From: Croceicoccus sp. Ery15
Lineage (GTDB): Bacteria > Pseudomonadota > Alphaproteobacteria > Sphingomonadales > Sphingomonadaceae
Direction: 5' to 3'
NCBI RefSeq assembly: GCF_020985305.1
Contig: NZ_CP087588.1
Span: 1,178,001 to 1,242,000, forward strand
DNA: 64,000 nucleotides
How positions within the stretch are numbered: position 1 is the stretch's first letter; each line of letters starts with the position of its first letter. The translations under genes and the position numbers were made by a program. The notes beneath the pieces were generated by a model, which saw only the letters and a program-made list of their open reading frames with translations, was not told the origin of the DNA and ran no database searches. This document shows, in pieces, positions 16,786 to 27,201 of the stretch.

Positions 16786-18095
16786 CTTTCCCCCAATTGC
16801 CAAGCGCCGGTCTTCTGGGCCGGCTGTTGGGCATTCTCTTGCTGGTCGTCGCGCTGGAATTCGCGCTGAACGCATTCGTTTTTGAACGTGCGAACGAGTT
16901 TTCGCTTCAGGAAGAAGACGCGGCGAGCATTTCCGACCGGCTTGTCGTCGCCTATCGCCTGCTGGAACAGGCCCCCGCCGAGTTGCGGGCCGATGTCGCG
17001 CAGGAGCTGTCCACCCATCACTTCCGCATCGGCTGGTCGCAGGATACCGCGCGGCGGGCCGCCAGCCTCGAACTGGATGCGCTTCGCAGCCAGATCGTCG
17101 AACAGCAGGAAGAGCTGGGCCTTGCGGGGCTACGCCTCCATCTCGAACCGCTTAGCGGCGGGGGCGACATCGCGGGCAGCATGACGCTTTCGGACCAGAG
17201 TGTGATGACATTCTCGGCCGAGGTCCACGAAACGTTCAAGCTGAATGCACAGCGCGTGATCATGTTGCTGCTGCCGACTGCCCTATTGATGCTGATCGGC
17301 GGGCTTTTGGTGGGCGCTGCCCTTCGCCCGCTGCGCAATCTGGTCGCCGCATCGCGCAAGGTAGGCGAGCTGGACGAACCCGAGCCCGTTCCCTTAGCCG
17401 GTTCGCAAGAGGCCCGCGACCTGATCGCCGCCTTTAACGAGATGCAGGAGAGGATCCACCAGCTGATCCGCAATCGCCAGCTGACCGTTTCGGCCATCGC
17501 GCATGACCTGCGAACGCCTCTCGCACGGTTGCAGATGCGGCTGGATCAGACCTCTCCCGACCGCGAGGCAATGGCCGCCGATGTGGCCGAAATGCGCATG
17601 CTGCTGCAATCCTTGCAGACCTTTAACGAAGGACATGATCACCGCGGTCCGGTGGAACGGATCGACATTGCTGCAACCGCGCAAACCTTGGTCGACGACG
17701 CGGGGGACCGCGGTTTCAAGACGGACTATGAAGGGCCTGAACATCTGGAGATAAAGGGCCGCGCACTCGCGTTGCGGCGGGTGATGTCCAATCTGATCGA
17801 AAACGCGCTTCACTATGCTGGCGATGCAAAAGTCCGCCTCGCTCGCGAGGGGAATCATGTCGTCATCTCGGTCATCGATACCGGGCCGGGAATCGCGGAA
17901 TCGCAAATAGATGAGGTGATGAAACCCTTTGTCCGGCTGGACCATGCACGTAGCCGGAACACGCCGGGCATGGGCCTTGGCCTTGCCATCGTGAACCGCA
18001 TCGTGCGTGCGCAAGGCGGCAGTTTCACCATTGCAAATCACACCACCGGCGGGCTGTGCGCCACGATCCGGCTGCCTGCCGACGGCCCCGAATAA
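16782..18095 (+). CDS. EnvZ-type sensor histidine kinase
   Basis: Membrane sensor kinase partnering the preceding regulator. Transmembrane helix 1 is near residues 8-30, a periplasmic sensor region of about 120 residues follows, and helix 2 is near 155-177. Then come HAMP, HisKA with the phosphoacceptor H241 (AIAHDLRTPL), and the HATPase with N-box NLIENALHY, G1 DTGPGIAE and G2 GMGLGLAI. It starts with GTG 16782, overlapping the regulator stop; the reading frame continues upstream but only as an overlap of the regulator. 437 aa. All catalytic motifs are intact. Confidence 0.93.
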   Translation: MTFPQLPSAGLLGRLLGILLLVVALEFALNAFVFERANEFSLQEEDAASISDRLVVAYRLLEQAPAELRADVAQELSTHHFRIGWSQDTARRAASLELDALRSQIVEQQEELGLAGLRLHLEPLSGGGDIAGSMTLSDQSVMTFSAEVHETFKLNAQRVIMLLLPTALLMLIGGLLVGAALRPLRNLVAASRKVGELDEPEPVPLAGSQEARDLIAAFNEMQERIHQLIRNRQLTVSAIAHDLRTPLARLQMRLDQTSPDREAMAADVAEMRMLLQSLQTFNEGHDHRGPVERIDIAATAQTLVDDAGDRGFKTDYEGPEHLEIKGRALALRRVMSNLIENALHYAGDAKVRLAREGNHVVISVIDTGPGIAESQIDEVMKPFVRLDHARSRNTPGMGLGLAIVNRIVRAQGGSFTIANHTTGGLCATIRLPADGPE

Positions 18096-18249
18096 CGCAT
18101 CGACCGACCGGCTCGCCGCATTTCGCGCGTGCAGCAACAAACTATTACAAACAGGAACGCTTCGCGAAACACGCCCCCGATAGTCCTCTGCCCCATCCGC
18201 ATATGCGTGATGAAAAATCCCCCCGGATGCAGTCAAAAGGACTTTCCCG

Positions 18250-18936
18250 ATGAACGAACTGATCGGCCGTGTTTTCAACTTTGAAAAGACCGTCTTCCCC
18301 AACAGTAGCGAACTTTACGGCACGCTCGCCCGCGACGGACAGAGCCCCAAGGCGCTGATGATCTCGTGTGCCGATTCGCGTATCGTGCCCGAAGAAATCA
18401 TGCAGGCCCGCCCCGGCGACCTGTTCGTATGCCGGAACGCGGGCAATATCGTTCCGCCCTATGCCTCGATGCTGGGCGGCGTGTCGGCCACGGTCGAATA
18501 TGCCGTTGCCGCGCTGGGTGTGCGCGACATCATCGTGTGCGGCCACACCGATTGCGGCGCGATGAAGGCGCTGGCCAATCCCGCCGGGCTTGAAGAGGCC
18601 ATGCCCAATGTCGCCGCATGGCTGAAGCACGGCAGCGCCGCGCAGACCGTGGTGAACGGCTGCCAGGGCCATCTGGAAGGCGACGCACGCGTCCGCGCGA
18701 TGATTTACGAAAACGTCGTCGCACAGCTTTCGAACCTGCGTACGCACCCGTCGGTCGCTCGGGCCATGGCTGCGGGCGAGATGAGCCTGCACGGCTGGGT
18801 CGTCGACATTCACGAAGGTCAGGTTCTGGGTCTTGACGGCCAGACCGGCCAGTTCGTGCCGCTGCGCGACAATGATCCCCTTCCCGTCGCCGTGTCGGCG
18901 CAGGTCCGTTATCCCATGGCGGAGGCCGCCGAATGA
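18250..18936 (+). CDS. Beta-class carbonic anhydrase
   Basis: Interconverts CO2 and bicarbonate. The zinc site is complete: C40 with the D42/R44 dyad (CADSR), H99 and C102 (HTDC). 228 aa, cytoplasmic, no signal peptide. The ATG at 18250 follows AAAGGA at a spacing of 8. Its stop overlaps the start of the SulP transporter (ATGA, 18933-18936), indicating coupled synthesis of the two, so it probably works on bicarbonate moved by that transporter. Confidence 0.95.
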   Translation: MNELIGRVFNFEKTVFPNSSELYGTLARDGQSPKALMISCADSRIVPEEIMQARPGDLFVCRNAGNIVPPYASMLGGVSATVEYAVAALGVRDIIVCGHTDCGAMKALANPAGLEEAMPNVAAWLKHGSAAQTVVNGCQGHLEGDARVRAMIYENVVAQLSNLRTHPSVARAMAAGEMSLHGWVVDIHEGQVLGLDGQTGQFVPLRDNDPLPVAVSAQVRYPMAEAAE

Positions 18937-20468
18937 GCAGCGCCACAGCTTCTGTTGTGGAAGCGGAAGAAAAGGGCGGCATGTTCGCCCATTTCGGCCG
19001 CGATTTCACAGCATCCATCGTCGTGTTTCTGGTGGCCATGCCCTTGTGTATGGGCATCGCGATCGCATCGGGCGTTCCGGCCGAAAAGGGCCTGATCACC
19101 GGCATCATCGGCGGCATCGTGGTGGGCCTGTTTGCGGGTTCACCTTTGCAGGTATCCGGCCCCGCGGCCGGCCTTGCCGTCATCGTGTTCGATTTCGTCG
19201 CCAATAACGGCATCACGGCCCTTGGTCCGATGCTTGTGCTGGCGGGCGTATTGCAGTTCATTGCGGGCTGGATGAAACTGGGCGCGTTCTTCCGCTCCAT
19301 CAGCCCTGCCGTTGTGCATGGCATGCTGGCGGGGATCGGTGCGCTGATCGTGATCAGCCAGTTCCATATTCTGTTCGACGCATCGCCGCTGTCGAACGGC
19401 ATCTCAAACCTTGCCGCCATGCCCGCACGCCTGCTGGGCCTGTCGCCGTTTAATGTGGAACAGGCCGAAATGGCGCTGGGCATCGGCCTTTTGACCATCG
19501 GCATCATGATCGCATGGGAAAAGTTCAAGCCTGCCAAGATGGGCCTCCTTCCCGGCGCACTGCTGGGCGTGGTGGGTGCGACCCTCGCTTCGATGGCGCT
19601 GGGTCTGGACATCACGCGCGTCAATGTGCCCGATTCGATCTTCGGTGCCGTGACCGCGCCCGATGACAGCTTCCTCGGCTTGCTGACCAGCCCGACGATC
19701 ATCATCGCCGCCATCGCCGTTGCCTTTATCGCCAGCGCGGAAACGCTGCTGTCAGCGGCTGCGGTCGACCGGATGCATGATGGCGTGCGCACCAATTACG
19801 ACAAGGAATTGAGCGCGCAGGGCATCGGCAACTTCCTGTGCGGCCTTGCCGGCGCATTGCCGATGACGGGCGTGATCGTGCGTTCGTCGGCGAATGTGCA
19901 GGCCGGTGCAAAGACCCGTCTGTCGACCATCATCCATGGCATCTGGATCCTGGGCTTCGTCTCGCTGCTGCCATTCGTGCTGAGCGAGATCCCGATGGCG
20001 GCACTGGGCGGCGTTCTGGTCGTGACCGGCTGGAAGCTCGTCAGCCTCAAGCATGTGCGTCACCTCTATTCCAGCTATGGCGCGCTTCCGGCGGTCATCT
20101 GGACAGCGACCTTTGTACTGGTGGTCACTGTCGACCTGCTGACCGGCGTGCTGGTCGGCCTTGCGCTGACGCTGCTGGAACTGATCCCGCATCGCCGTTC
20201 GCTCAAACTCGGCTTCGACAAGGATGACGAGGGCGAGGAATGCGACGTTCATCTGTCGGGCAGCTGCACCTTTGTCAGCCTGACCGGCCTGACCCGCAAG
20301 CTCGAGGATATTCCCGGCACGCGTCCCGTGCGCGTGAACCTCGCCAATGTGCAGGGTTTCGACCACACCTCGGCCGAGCAGTTCAAGGAATGGGTCGGCC
20401 GCCGCCGCAAGCTGGGTCATCCGGTCGAACTGACCGGTCCGAGCCACCTTGTGGATCGTTTTTCCTGA
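18933..20468 (+). CDS. SulP-family anion transporter with STAS domain (probable bicarbonate)
   Basis: Inner-membrane transporter of the SulP family, 511 aa, with about 10-14 hydrophobic segments. It includes the family sequences FLVAMPLCMGIAIASG, GLFAGSPLQVSGPAAG, and VDRMHDGVRTNYDKELSAQGIGN followed by GALPMTG. A shortened STAS-like domain occupies the last ~90 residues. Coupling to a carbonic anhydrase (ATGA overlap) points to bicarbonate rather than sulfate as substrate; this is inferred from context. A strong terminator follows 21 bp after the stop. Confidence 0.88.
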   Translation: MSSATASVVEAEEKGGMFAHFGRDFTASIVVFLVAMPLCMGIAIASGVPAEKGLITGIIGGIVVGLFAGSPLQVSGPAAGLAVIVFDFVANNGITALGPMLVLAGVLQFIAGWMKLGAFFRSISPAVVHGMLAGIGALIVISQFHILFDASPLSNGISNLAAMPARLLGLSPFNVEQAEMALGIGLLTIGIMIAWEKFKPAKMGLLPGALLGVVGATLASMALGLDITRVNVPDSIFGAVTAPDDSFLGLLTSPTIIIAAIAVAFIASAETLLSAAAVDRMHDGVRTNYDKELSAQGIGNFLCGLAGALPMTGVIVRSSANVQAGAKTRLSTIIHGIWILGFVSLLPFVLSEIPMAALGGVLVVTGWKLVSLKHVRHLYSSYGALPAVIWTATFVLVVTVDLLTGVLVGLALTLLELIPHRRSLKLGFDKDDEGEECDVHLSGSCTFVSLTGLTRKLEDIPGTRPVRVNLANVQGFDHTSAEQFKEWVGRRRKLGHPVELTGPSHLVDRFS

Positions 20469-20489
20469 CATAACGATTCACTGCCGACT

Positions 20490-20527
20490 GGGCCGGGCGC
20501 TACCCTCAGCGCCCGGCCCTTTTTCTT
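20490..20527 (+). terminator. Rho-independent terminator after carbonic anhydrase-SulP
   Basis: A perfect 12-bp stem GGGCCGGGCGCT / AGCGCCCGGCCC with a 6-base loop is followed by TTTTTCTTT. It ends the two-gene transcript. Confidence 0.95.
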
Positions 20528-20558
20528 TGCTGCACGCAGGCGTGAGCCGGACGGGCAT

Positions 20559-20582
20559 GAAAAAGGGCCGTAAAAACGACCC
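20559..20582 (-). terminator. Terminator after tRNA-Ala
   Basis: On the minus strand GGGTCG and CGGCCC pair (6 bp including one U-G) around TTTTTA and are followed by TTTTTC. It lies about 35 bp past the tRNA 3' end. Confidence 0.7.
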
Positions 20583-20616
20583 GCATCCTGTTCGGAATAT
20601 GAGATAATGTCTGCGA

Positions 20617-20692
<76 letters not shown>

Positions 20693-20808
20693 GATCTTCA
20701 TCGCGTCCCTTGGGACATGCGGCACACTGGGAAGGTGCCGCGCTCTCCGTCGTTTCGCGTGCATTATTGCGGCGCGTCCGTTGCGGAGAGCGGCTCTCTA
20801 GGCAGGGA

Positions 20809-20845
20809 TTTCGCCGGTTGCAAGAGCTAATTTCAACCGGCGAAA
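20809..20845 (-). terminator. Stem-loop after the TIGR02300 gene
   Basis: A perfect 12-bp inverted repeat TTTCGCCGGTTG / CAACCGGCGAAA with a 13-base loop, 16 bp past the stop of the zinc-ribbon gene. There is no T-tract, so it may be a weak terminator or an mRNA 3'-end stabiliser. Confidence 0.5.
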
Positions 20846-20861
20846 ATTCTGTAACGAACGA

Positions 20862-21182
20862 TCAGTTATCGTCGTCGTTATCGTCGTTGGAACTGGCGAC
20901 GCCCAGATCGTCGTCACCGCCCAGATCGACATCGTTATCCGGCGAATCGTCGTCATCGTCGACATCGATGTCAAGATCGTCGTCGCCCAGATCCTCGTCG
21001 TTTTCAGGCTTCTCGGTTTTCGCTTCCTCATAGGGAATCGGCTGCTTGGACTTCAGAACGGGTTCGGGCGTCCATTCGTTACCGCATTCGATGCAGGTAA
21101 CCGGATCGTCCTTGCCGAGATCGTAAAAGCGGGTGCCGCATTTCGGGCAGCTGTGCTTGGCACCCCATTCGGGCTTGACCAT
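20862..21182 (-). CDS. TIGR02300 family protein: zinc ribbon with acidic tail
   Basis: A 106-residue protein. The N-terminal ~40 residues hold a four-Cys zinc ribbon (CPKCGTRFYDL ... CIECG). The rest is extremely acidic, with long Asp/Glu runs (DDDDD) and is surely disordered. This layout matches TIGR02300, a family of unknown function conserved in alphaproteobacteria. The ATG at 21182 has AGAGG five bases upstream; the long open frame continuing to 22082 overlaps aroA and is a shadow. It is divergent from aroA. The charge pattern suggests nucleic-acid mimicry or chaperone-like binding, which is speculation. Confidence 0.85.
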   Translation of the reverse strand: MVKPEWGAKHSCPKCGTRFYDLGKDDPVTCIECGNEWTPEPVLKSKQPIPYEEAKTEKPENDEDLGDDDLDIDVDDDDDSPDNDVDLGGDDDLGVASSNDDNDDDN

Positions 21183-21405
21183 GAAAACCTCTGTGACTTC
21201 GCGCCGGAATGGCGCATTCGCAATTGGTGGAATACGGGCGCCGCCGGCAAGAATCGGGCAGTACTGCCCTTCCCGCCTTTGGCACGAAGCGCGCGCCTTG
21301 CCATAGGGCTTGCGCGCTGTCAAAAGCCAGCGCCAATCCAGCCCAATGATTTCCGTTGCACCGGCAGTTCGCCGGTCCGGTTCCTGCCCGCAAAGGTCGT
21401 TCAGC

Positions 21406-22755
21406 GTGAGCCATTCTGCATCCGCCCCCTCTCCGCACCGTTTCACTGCCGGGGCCGCGCTGACGGGTCGTATCCGCGTTCCCGGTGACAAATCGATCAG
21501 CCACCGGTCGCTGATGTTCGGCGCGCTGGCAGTGGGCCGCACGACCGCGCGCGGACTGCTTGAGGGGGAGGACGTGGTGGCCACCGCCGCCGCGCTGCGC
21601 GCCATGGGCGCAACGATCGAACGGCAGGACGACGGCACATGGGTGATCGACGGTGTGGGCGTGGGTGCCTTGCTCCAGCCGGATACCGCGCTCGACATGG
21701 GGAACTCGGGCACCTCCACCCGCTTGCTGATGGGGCTGGTCGCCAGCCATCCGGTCACCGCCACTTTCACCGGCGATGCCAGTCTGTCGAAACGCCCGAT
21801 GGGCCGCGTGATCGTTCCGCTGTCGCAGATGGGCGCCGAATTCACGTCCTCGCCCGGTGGCCGCCTGCCGCTGACGATGCGCGGCGCTTCGCCCGCGGTT
21901 CCCATCGAATACCGCCTTCCCGTCGCTTCGGCACAGGTGAAAAGCGCGGTCTTGCTAGCGGGCCTCAACACGCCGGGCATCACCCGCGTGATCGAACCTG
22001 TGCCCACGCGCGACCACACCGAACGCATGCTGCAAGGATTCGGCGCCGAGCTGACGGTCGAGGAAACCGGCGGCGAGCGCATTATCGAGCTTCGCGGTCA
22101 GGCCGAATTGCACCCGCAAGACATTACCGTCCCCGGCGATCCGTCTAGCGCGGCCTTTTTCGCTGTGGCGGCGCTGCTGGTGCCGGGATCGGATCTGGTG
22201 ATCGAGAATGTCGGCCTGAACCCAACCCGCGCGGCATTGTTCACCGTGCTGCGCCAGATGGGCGGAGAAATCGAGGAACTGGACCGCCGTGACGTGGGCG
22301 GCGAGCCGGTGGCCGACTTGCGCGTGCGCCATTCGCGGCTGACGGGCATAGACGTCGACCCTGCCCTCGCCCCTGCCATGATCGACGAATTCCCCGTGCT
22401 GTTCGTCGCCGCCGCACTGGCCAAAGGCCGAACGGTGACGACCGGCCTCGACGAATTGCGCGTCAAGGAATCGGACCGGCTGTCCGCGATGGCCGCCGCC
22501 CTCACCTCTGCCGGCGCGCAGGTGGAAGAGCGTGAGGACGGGCTGGTCATCACCGGAACCCGCGGCACGGCGCTGCGCGGTACGGGGAATGCACCCGTCG
22601 TGACCCATCTCGACCACCGCATCGCCATGAGCATGGCGGTCGCGGGCCTTGCCAGCGAACATGGCGTGGATATCGACGACACTGCCCCCATCGCCACCAG
22701 CTTTCCCAATTTCATGGCGCTGCTGGAACAGGCGCAAACTGCCGCGCCGGTATGA
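21406..22755 (+). CDS. aroA: 3-phosphoshikimate 1-carboxyvinyltransferase (EPSP synthase)
   Basis: Sixth step of the shikimate pathway: adds the enolpyruvyl group of PEP to shikimate-3-phosphate. Signatures include VPGDKSISHRSLMFGALA, DMGNSGTSTRLLMGL, DASLSKRPMGR and RVKESDRLSAMA. The GTG at 21406 has AAAGG nine bases upstream and gives 449 aa, normal for the family; earlier starts at 21310 and 21346 lack support. The stop overlaps the next gene (ATGA). It heads the aroA - membrane protein - cmk - (rpsA) string. Confidence 0.96.
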   Translation: MSHSASAPSPHRFTAGAALTGRIRVPGDKSISHRSLMFGALAVGRTTARGLLEGEDVVATAAALRAMGATIERQDDGTWVIDGVGVGALLQPDTALDMGNSGTSTRLLMGLVASHPVTATFTGDASLSKRPMGRVIVPLSQMGAEFTSSPGGRLPLTMRGASPAVPIEYRLPVASAQVKSAVLLAGLNTPGITRVIEPVPTRDHTERMLQGFGAELTVEETGGERIIELRGQAELHPQDITVPGDPSSAAFFAVAALLVPGSDLVIENVGLNPTRAALFTVLRQMGGEIEELDRRDVGGEPVADLRVRHSRLTGIDVDPALAPAMIDEFPVLFVAAALAKGRTVTTGLDELRVKESDRLSAMAAALTSAGAQVEEREDGLVITGTRGTALRGTGNAPVVTHLDHRIAMSMAVAGLASEHGVDIDDTAPIATSFPNFMALLEQAQTAAPV

Positions 22756-23054
22756 TGCTTGCTGCCATGATGCCTGCCGCAATGCCCCATATCGATTGGC
22801 CCACCATGGTCGGATTTGGCGGCATGGGGTGCATCATCTGGGCCTATTGGTACATCACCGCGCGGGACGCGCCAAACCCCTTTATCCAGCACGGGGTAAA
22901 CCTGATGGGGGCGGCGCTTCTGACGGTGTCGCTGATGTATCACCTCAATCTCGCCTCGCTGGTGCTGGAAGGGTTTTGGGCCTCCATCGCGATCTGGGGC
23001 CTGTGGAAGGCTTTCAGAAGGCGGGAAGCGTTCAGTAAAAGGAAAAACGCATGA
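22752..23054 (+). CDS. Small membrane protein (CBU_0592-like), between aroA and cmk
   Basis: A 100-residue protein with three hydrophobic segments (about residues 16-36, 46-64 and 68-86) and a basic C-terminus (FRRREAFSKRKN). It is coupled on both sides: its ATG overlaps the aroA stop (22752-22755) and its stop overlaps the cmk ATG (23051-23054). The pattern matches small CBU_0592-type membrane proteins; function unknown. Confidence 0.7.
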   Translation: MMLAAMMPAAMPHIDWPTMVGFGGMGCIIWAYWYITARDAPNPFIQHGVNLMGAALLTVSLMYHLNLASLVLEGFWASIAIWGLWKAFRRREAFSKRKNA

Positions 23055-23692
23055 TCATCGCCGTCGACGGGCCGACCGCCAGCGGAAAGGGCACCATCGC
23101 CAGGGGACTGGGCAAGCATTACGGCCTGCCGGTGCTGGATACGGGCCTGCTCTATCGGGCGGTGGGCATGCAGGCGCGCAAGATGGGCCTCGACCCCGAC
23201 GATCCGGTCGAGGCTGCCCGTGCGACAGGCTTTCCCGATGCCCTGCTGGCAGAGCCCGAATTGCGCTCCGTCGCATGCGGCGCGCTGGCATCGCGCGTTT
23301 CGGTGCACAAGCGTGTTCGCGCGGCCCTGCTCGAACGCCAGCGCCAGTTCGCCGCGCAACCGGGCGGCGCGATCCTCGACGGACGGGACATCGGCACGGT
23401 GATCGTACCCGATGCCGATGTGAAGCTGTTCGTAACCGCCAGCCTCGATGCCCGCGCAGCGCGTCGCCATGGCGAAAGCAAAGGCCGTGGAGAGAACCTG
23501 ACGCTGCAGCATGTGATCGACGACCTCGCTCGCCGTGACGACCGGGATCGCAACCGCGCAGAGGCTCCGCTGGCGCAGGCCGCCGACGCGGTGCTGATCG
23601 ATAATACTGATATGAGCGCGGCACAGGCGCTGGAAGCCGCGATCGCGATCGTCGATGCCCGCATGGGCCGCCACGCCGCCAAGGGTGCTTGA
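23051..23692 (+). CDS. cmk: (d)CMP kinase
   Basis: Phosphorylates CMP and dCMP with ATP. The P-loop is GPTASGKGT (about residues 7-15), followed by DTGLLYRAVG, the nucleotide site in LDGRDIGTVIVPDADVK and the lid region RRDDRDRNR. 213 aa, normal length. Start by 4-bp overlap with the preceding gene. It precedes rpsA, as in many bacteria. Confidence 0.96.
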   Translation: MIIAVDGPTASGKGTIARGLGKHYGLPVLDTGLLYRAVGMQARKMGLDPDDPVEAARATGFPDALLAEPELRSVACGALASRVSVHKRVRAALLERQRQFAAQPGGAILDGRDIGTVIVPDADVKLFVTASLDARAARRHGESKGRGENLTLQHVIDDLARRDDRDRNRAEAPLAQAADAVLIDNTDMSAAQALEAAIAIVDARMGRHAAKGA

Positions 23693-23949
23693 CGCACCGC
23701 GCGCGCTGCCCGCACAGCTTGGCAAGGCGCGCTTTCGCTTGCTTTCACAGCCATTAGCGCCTAAGCGCGCGCGGTCCTGACGGCCAAAGGCTCCGGTTCG
23801 CTGTCGTTACGGATATTCGCAGGTGCAATCGGCCCTGCGGATGGTTCGGCCCTTTTTGGCCCGCCGATGCAATGGTGCGGATGGCGGAGGAAAGACCGGC
23901 GGAAAAACCGCCCGGCCGGAAAAATCGATTGAACGGGAATAACATCCTA

Positions 23950-25659
<1,710 letters not shown>

Positions 25660-25737
25660 GCACAGCGAGGAAGGGGCGGAGCGCGCAAGCGGTCCACCTC
25701 TTCCGCAGCGGCGGCGCAGCCGGTGCGCAAGTCGGCC

Positions 25738-25788
25738 GACGGTGGCCCTTGGCCACCGTTCGACGTCATGGAATTCACTTCCATGACG
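25738..25788 (+). repeat. Two tandem perfect hairpins after rpsA
   Basis: ACGGTGGCC-CTT-GGCCACCGT (25739-25759) and CGTCATGGAA-TTCAC-TTCCATGACG (25764-25788) are perfect 9- and 10-bp inverted repeats only 4 bp apart. With the terminator at 25823 they make three consecutive hairpins in the 243-bp rpsA-gloB gap. They may form the 3' UTR of rpsA or a small RNA. Confidence 0.6.
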
Positions 25789-25822
25789 ATTTGCGAACAC
25801 GAACGCCTAAACCCAAATCCCG

Positions 25823-25857
25823 AAAGGCCCGCCCGGTTCATCCGCGGCGGGCCTTTT
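25823..25857 (+). terminator. Terminator after rpsA
   Basis: AAAGGCCCGCC pairs with GGCGGGCCTTTT around a 12-base loop, ending in TTTTGCTTT. It closes the rpsA transcript before gloB. Confidence 0.9.
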
Positions 25858-25902
25858 GCTTTGCGCGCTTCCCGCCTACATCAACGGGCGAAGGAGCGTG
25901 CC

Positions 25903-26661
25903 ATGATCGAAGTCCACCAGTTCCCCTGTCTCTCCGACAATTACGGCTTTCTGCTGCATGACACGGACAGCGGCGAAACCGTGTGCATCGATACGCCCGA
26001 CGCAGCGGTCTATCTGGCCGAGGCGGAGACGAAGGGCTGGACCATTACCCAGATCTGGAACACGCACTGGCACCCGGACCACGCAGGCGGGAACGAGGAT
26101 ATCAAGACGGTCACGGGCTGCACGATCACTGCGCCCGCAACCGATGCCCCCAAGATCGCAGCCACCGACCGTATGATGAAAGGCGGCGACACGGTTTCCA
26201 TCGGAGCGCACAAGGCCGAAGTGATCGACGTGGGCGGCCATACGAAAGGCCATATCGCCTATTACCTGCCAGACGCGGGGATTGCATTTGTCGGCGACAG
26301 CGTGTTCGCCTTGGGCTGCGGGCGCATGTTCGAAGGGACGCCCGACCAGTTTTGGGCGAGCCTGAAGCGGATAAAGGCCCTGCCGCCCGGGACGCGTTTG
26401 TTCTGCGCCCACGAATATACCGCGGCCAACGCGAAATTCGCGCGGCATGCCGACCCCGACAATGCCGCGCTGGCCGATTATGCCGAGGAGGTCGCCGCCC
26501 GCCGCGCGCAGGACCTGCCGACCGTGCCGACACGGCTGTCGCGCGAACTTGCGACCAATCCCTTCCTGCGTGCCGACGATCCCGCGATGCAGGCGCGATG
26601 GGGCGGCGGTGATGCCGTGGCGACCTTTGCGGCCCTGCGCGCCGCCAAGGACAGCTTTTAA
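25903..26661 (+). CDS. gloB: Hydroxyacylglutathione hydrolase (glyoxalase II)
   Basis: Hydrolyses S-lactoylglutathione to lactate and glutathione, the second step of methylglyoxal detoxification. The metallo-beta-lactamase site is complete: THWHPDHAGG (about residues 53-62), the His in DVGGHTKGH, the Asp in GDSVFALGCGRMFEG, and the His in CAHEYT. 252 aa. ATG at 25903 with AAGGAG six bases upstream; the frame open from 25723 crosses the rpsA terminator and is not real. Confidence 0.96.
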   Translation: MIEVHQFPCLSDNYGFLLHDTDSGETVCIDTPDAAVYLAEAETKGWTITQIWNTHWHPDHAGGNEDIKTVTGCTITAPATDAPKIAATDRMMKGGDTVSIGAHKAEVIDVGGHTKGHIAYYLPDAGIAFVGDSVFALGCGRMFEGTPDQFWASLKRIKALPPGTRLFCAHEYTAANAKFARHADPDNAALADYAEEVAARRAQDLPTVPTRLSRELATNPFLRADDPAMQARWGGGDAVATFAALRAAKDSF

Positions 26662-26675
26662 GGAGACTGGCGGCC

Positions 26676-27170
26676 ATGGACGCAGATGACGCCCTCTTCC
26701 GCCTCGCCCCCGACCATTACCGCGCCCGCGCCGATGCCGAACAGCTTTACCGCAGCGTATCGCAGCGCCTGATCCGCTTGCTCCCCACGGGGAGCGAGAT
26801 CATGCATGTCGGCGCGACCGCGATTGCCAATTGCCTGACGAAGGGCGACCTCGACATCATGGTCCGCGTCGACCCCAATGAATTTGCCGAGGCGGAACAA
26901 GCGCTTGCCAGCCTGTTCGCCCGCAGCCGCTCCGATCCTGCCGACGGTTTTGCCGGTTTCGAGGATGCAAGTGCCTCCCCCCACCTCGGCATCCAGCTCG
27001 TCGCGCGCGGCGGCGCGTTCGACATGTTCGAGAAGTTCCGCGACCGCCTGAATGCCAGCCCCGCCCTGCTGCGCGAATATAACGCGCTGAAACGCGACCA
27101 TGACGGCGCCGCAATGGAGGCCTATCGCAGCGCAAAGGACCGGTTTATCGCGCGCACATTGCGCTATTGA
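26676..27170 (+). CDS. GrpB family protein (UPF0157, nucleotidyltransferase-like)
   Basis: A 164-residue GrpB/UPF0157 protein, a minimal nucleotidyltransferase-fold family often fused to CoaE in other bacteria. The signature region is IMHVGATAIANCLTKGDLDIMVRVD (here summarised; about residues 41-66) with the GDLDIMV catalytic-type acidic pair. It follows gloB by 14 bp with AAGGAG ten bases before its ATG, so they form one transcript. Substrate unknown. Confidence 0.85.
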   Translation: MDADDALFRLAPDHYRARADAEQLYRSVSQRLIRLLPTGSEIMHVGATAIANCLTKGDLDIMVRVDPNEFAEAEQALASLFARSRSDPADGFAGFEDASASPHLGIQLVARGGAFDMFEKFRDRLNASPALLREYNALKRDHDGAAMEAYRSAKDRFIARTLRY

Positions 27171-27201
27171 CCGTCACAGATCGGCAAGTAGCACCCACGC
27201 C

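Noticed and set aside
21183..22082. Extension of the zinc-ribbon frame across aroA
   Set aside because: Lies opposite aroA; TIGR02300 proteins start at the MVKPEWG sequence.
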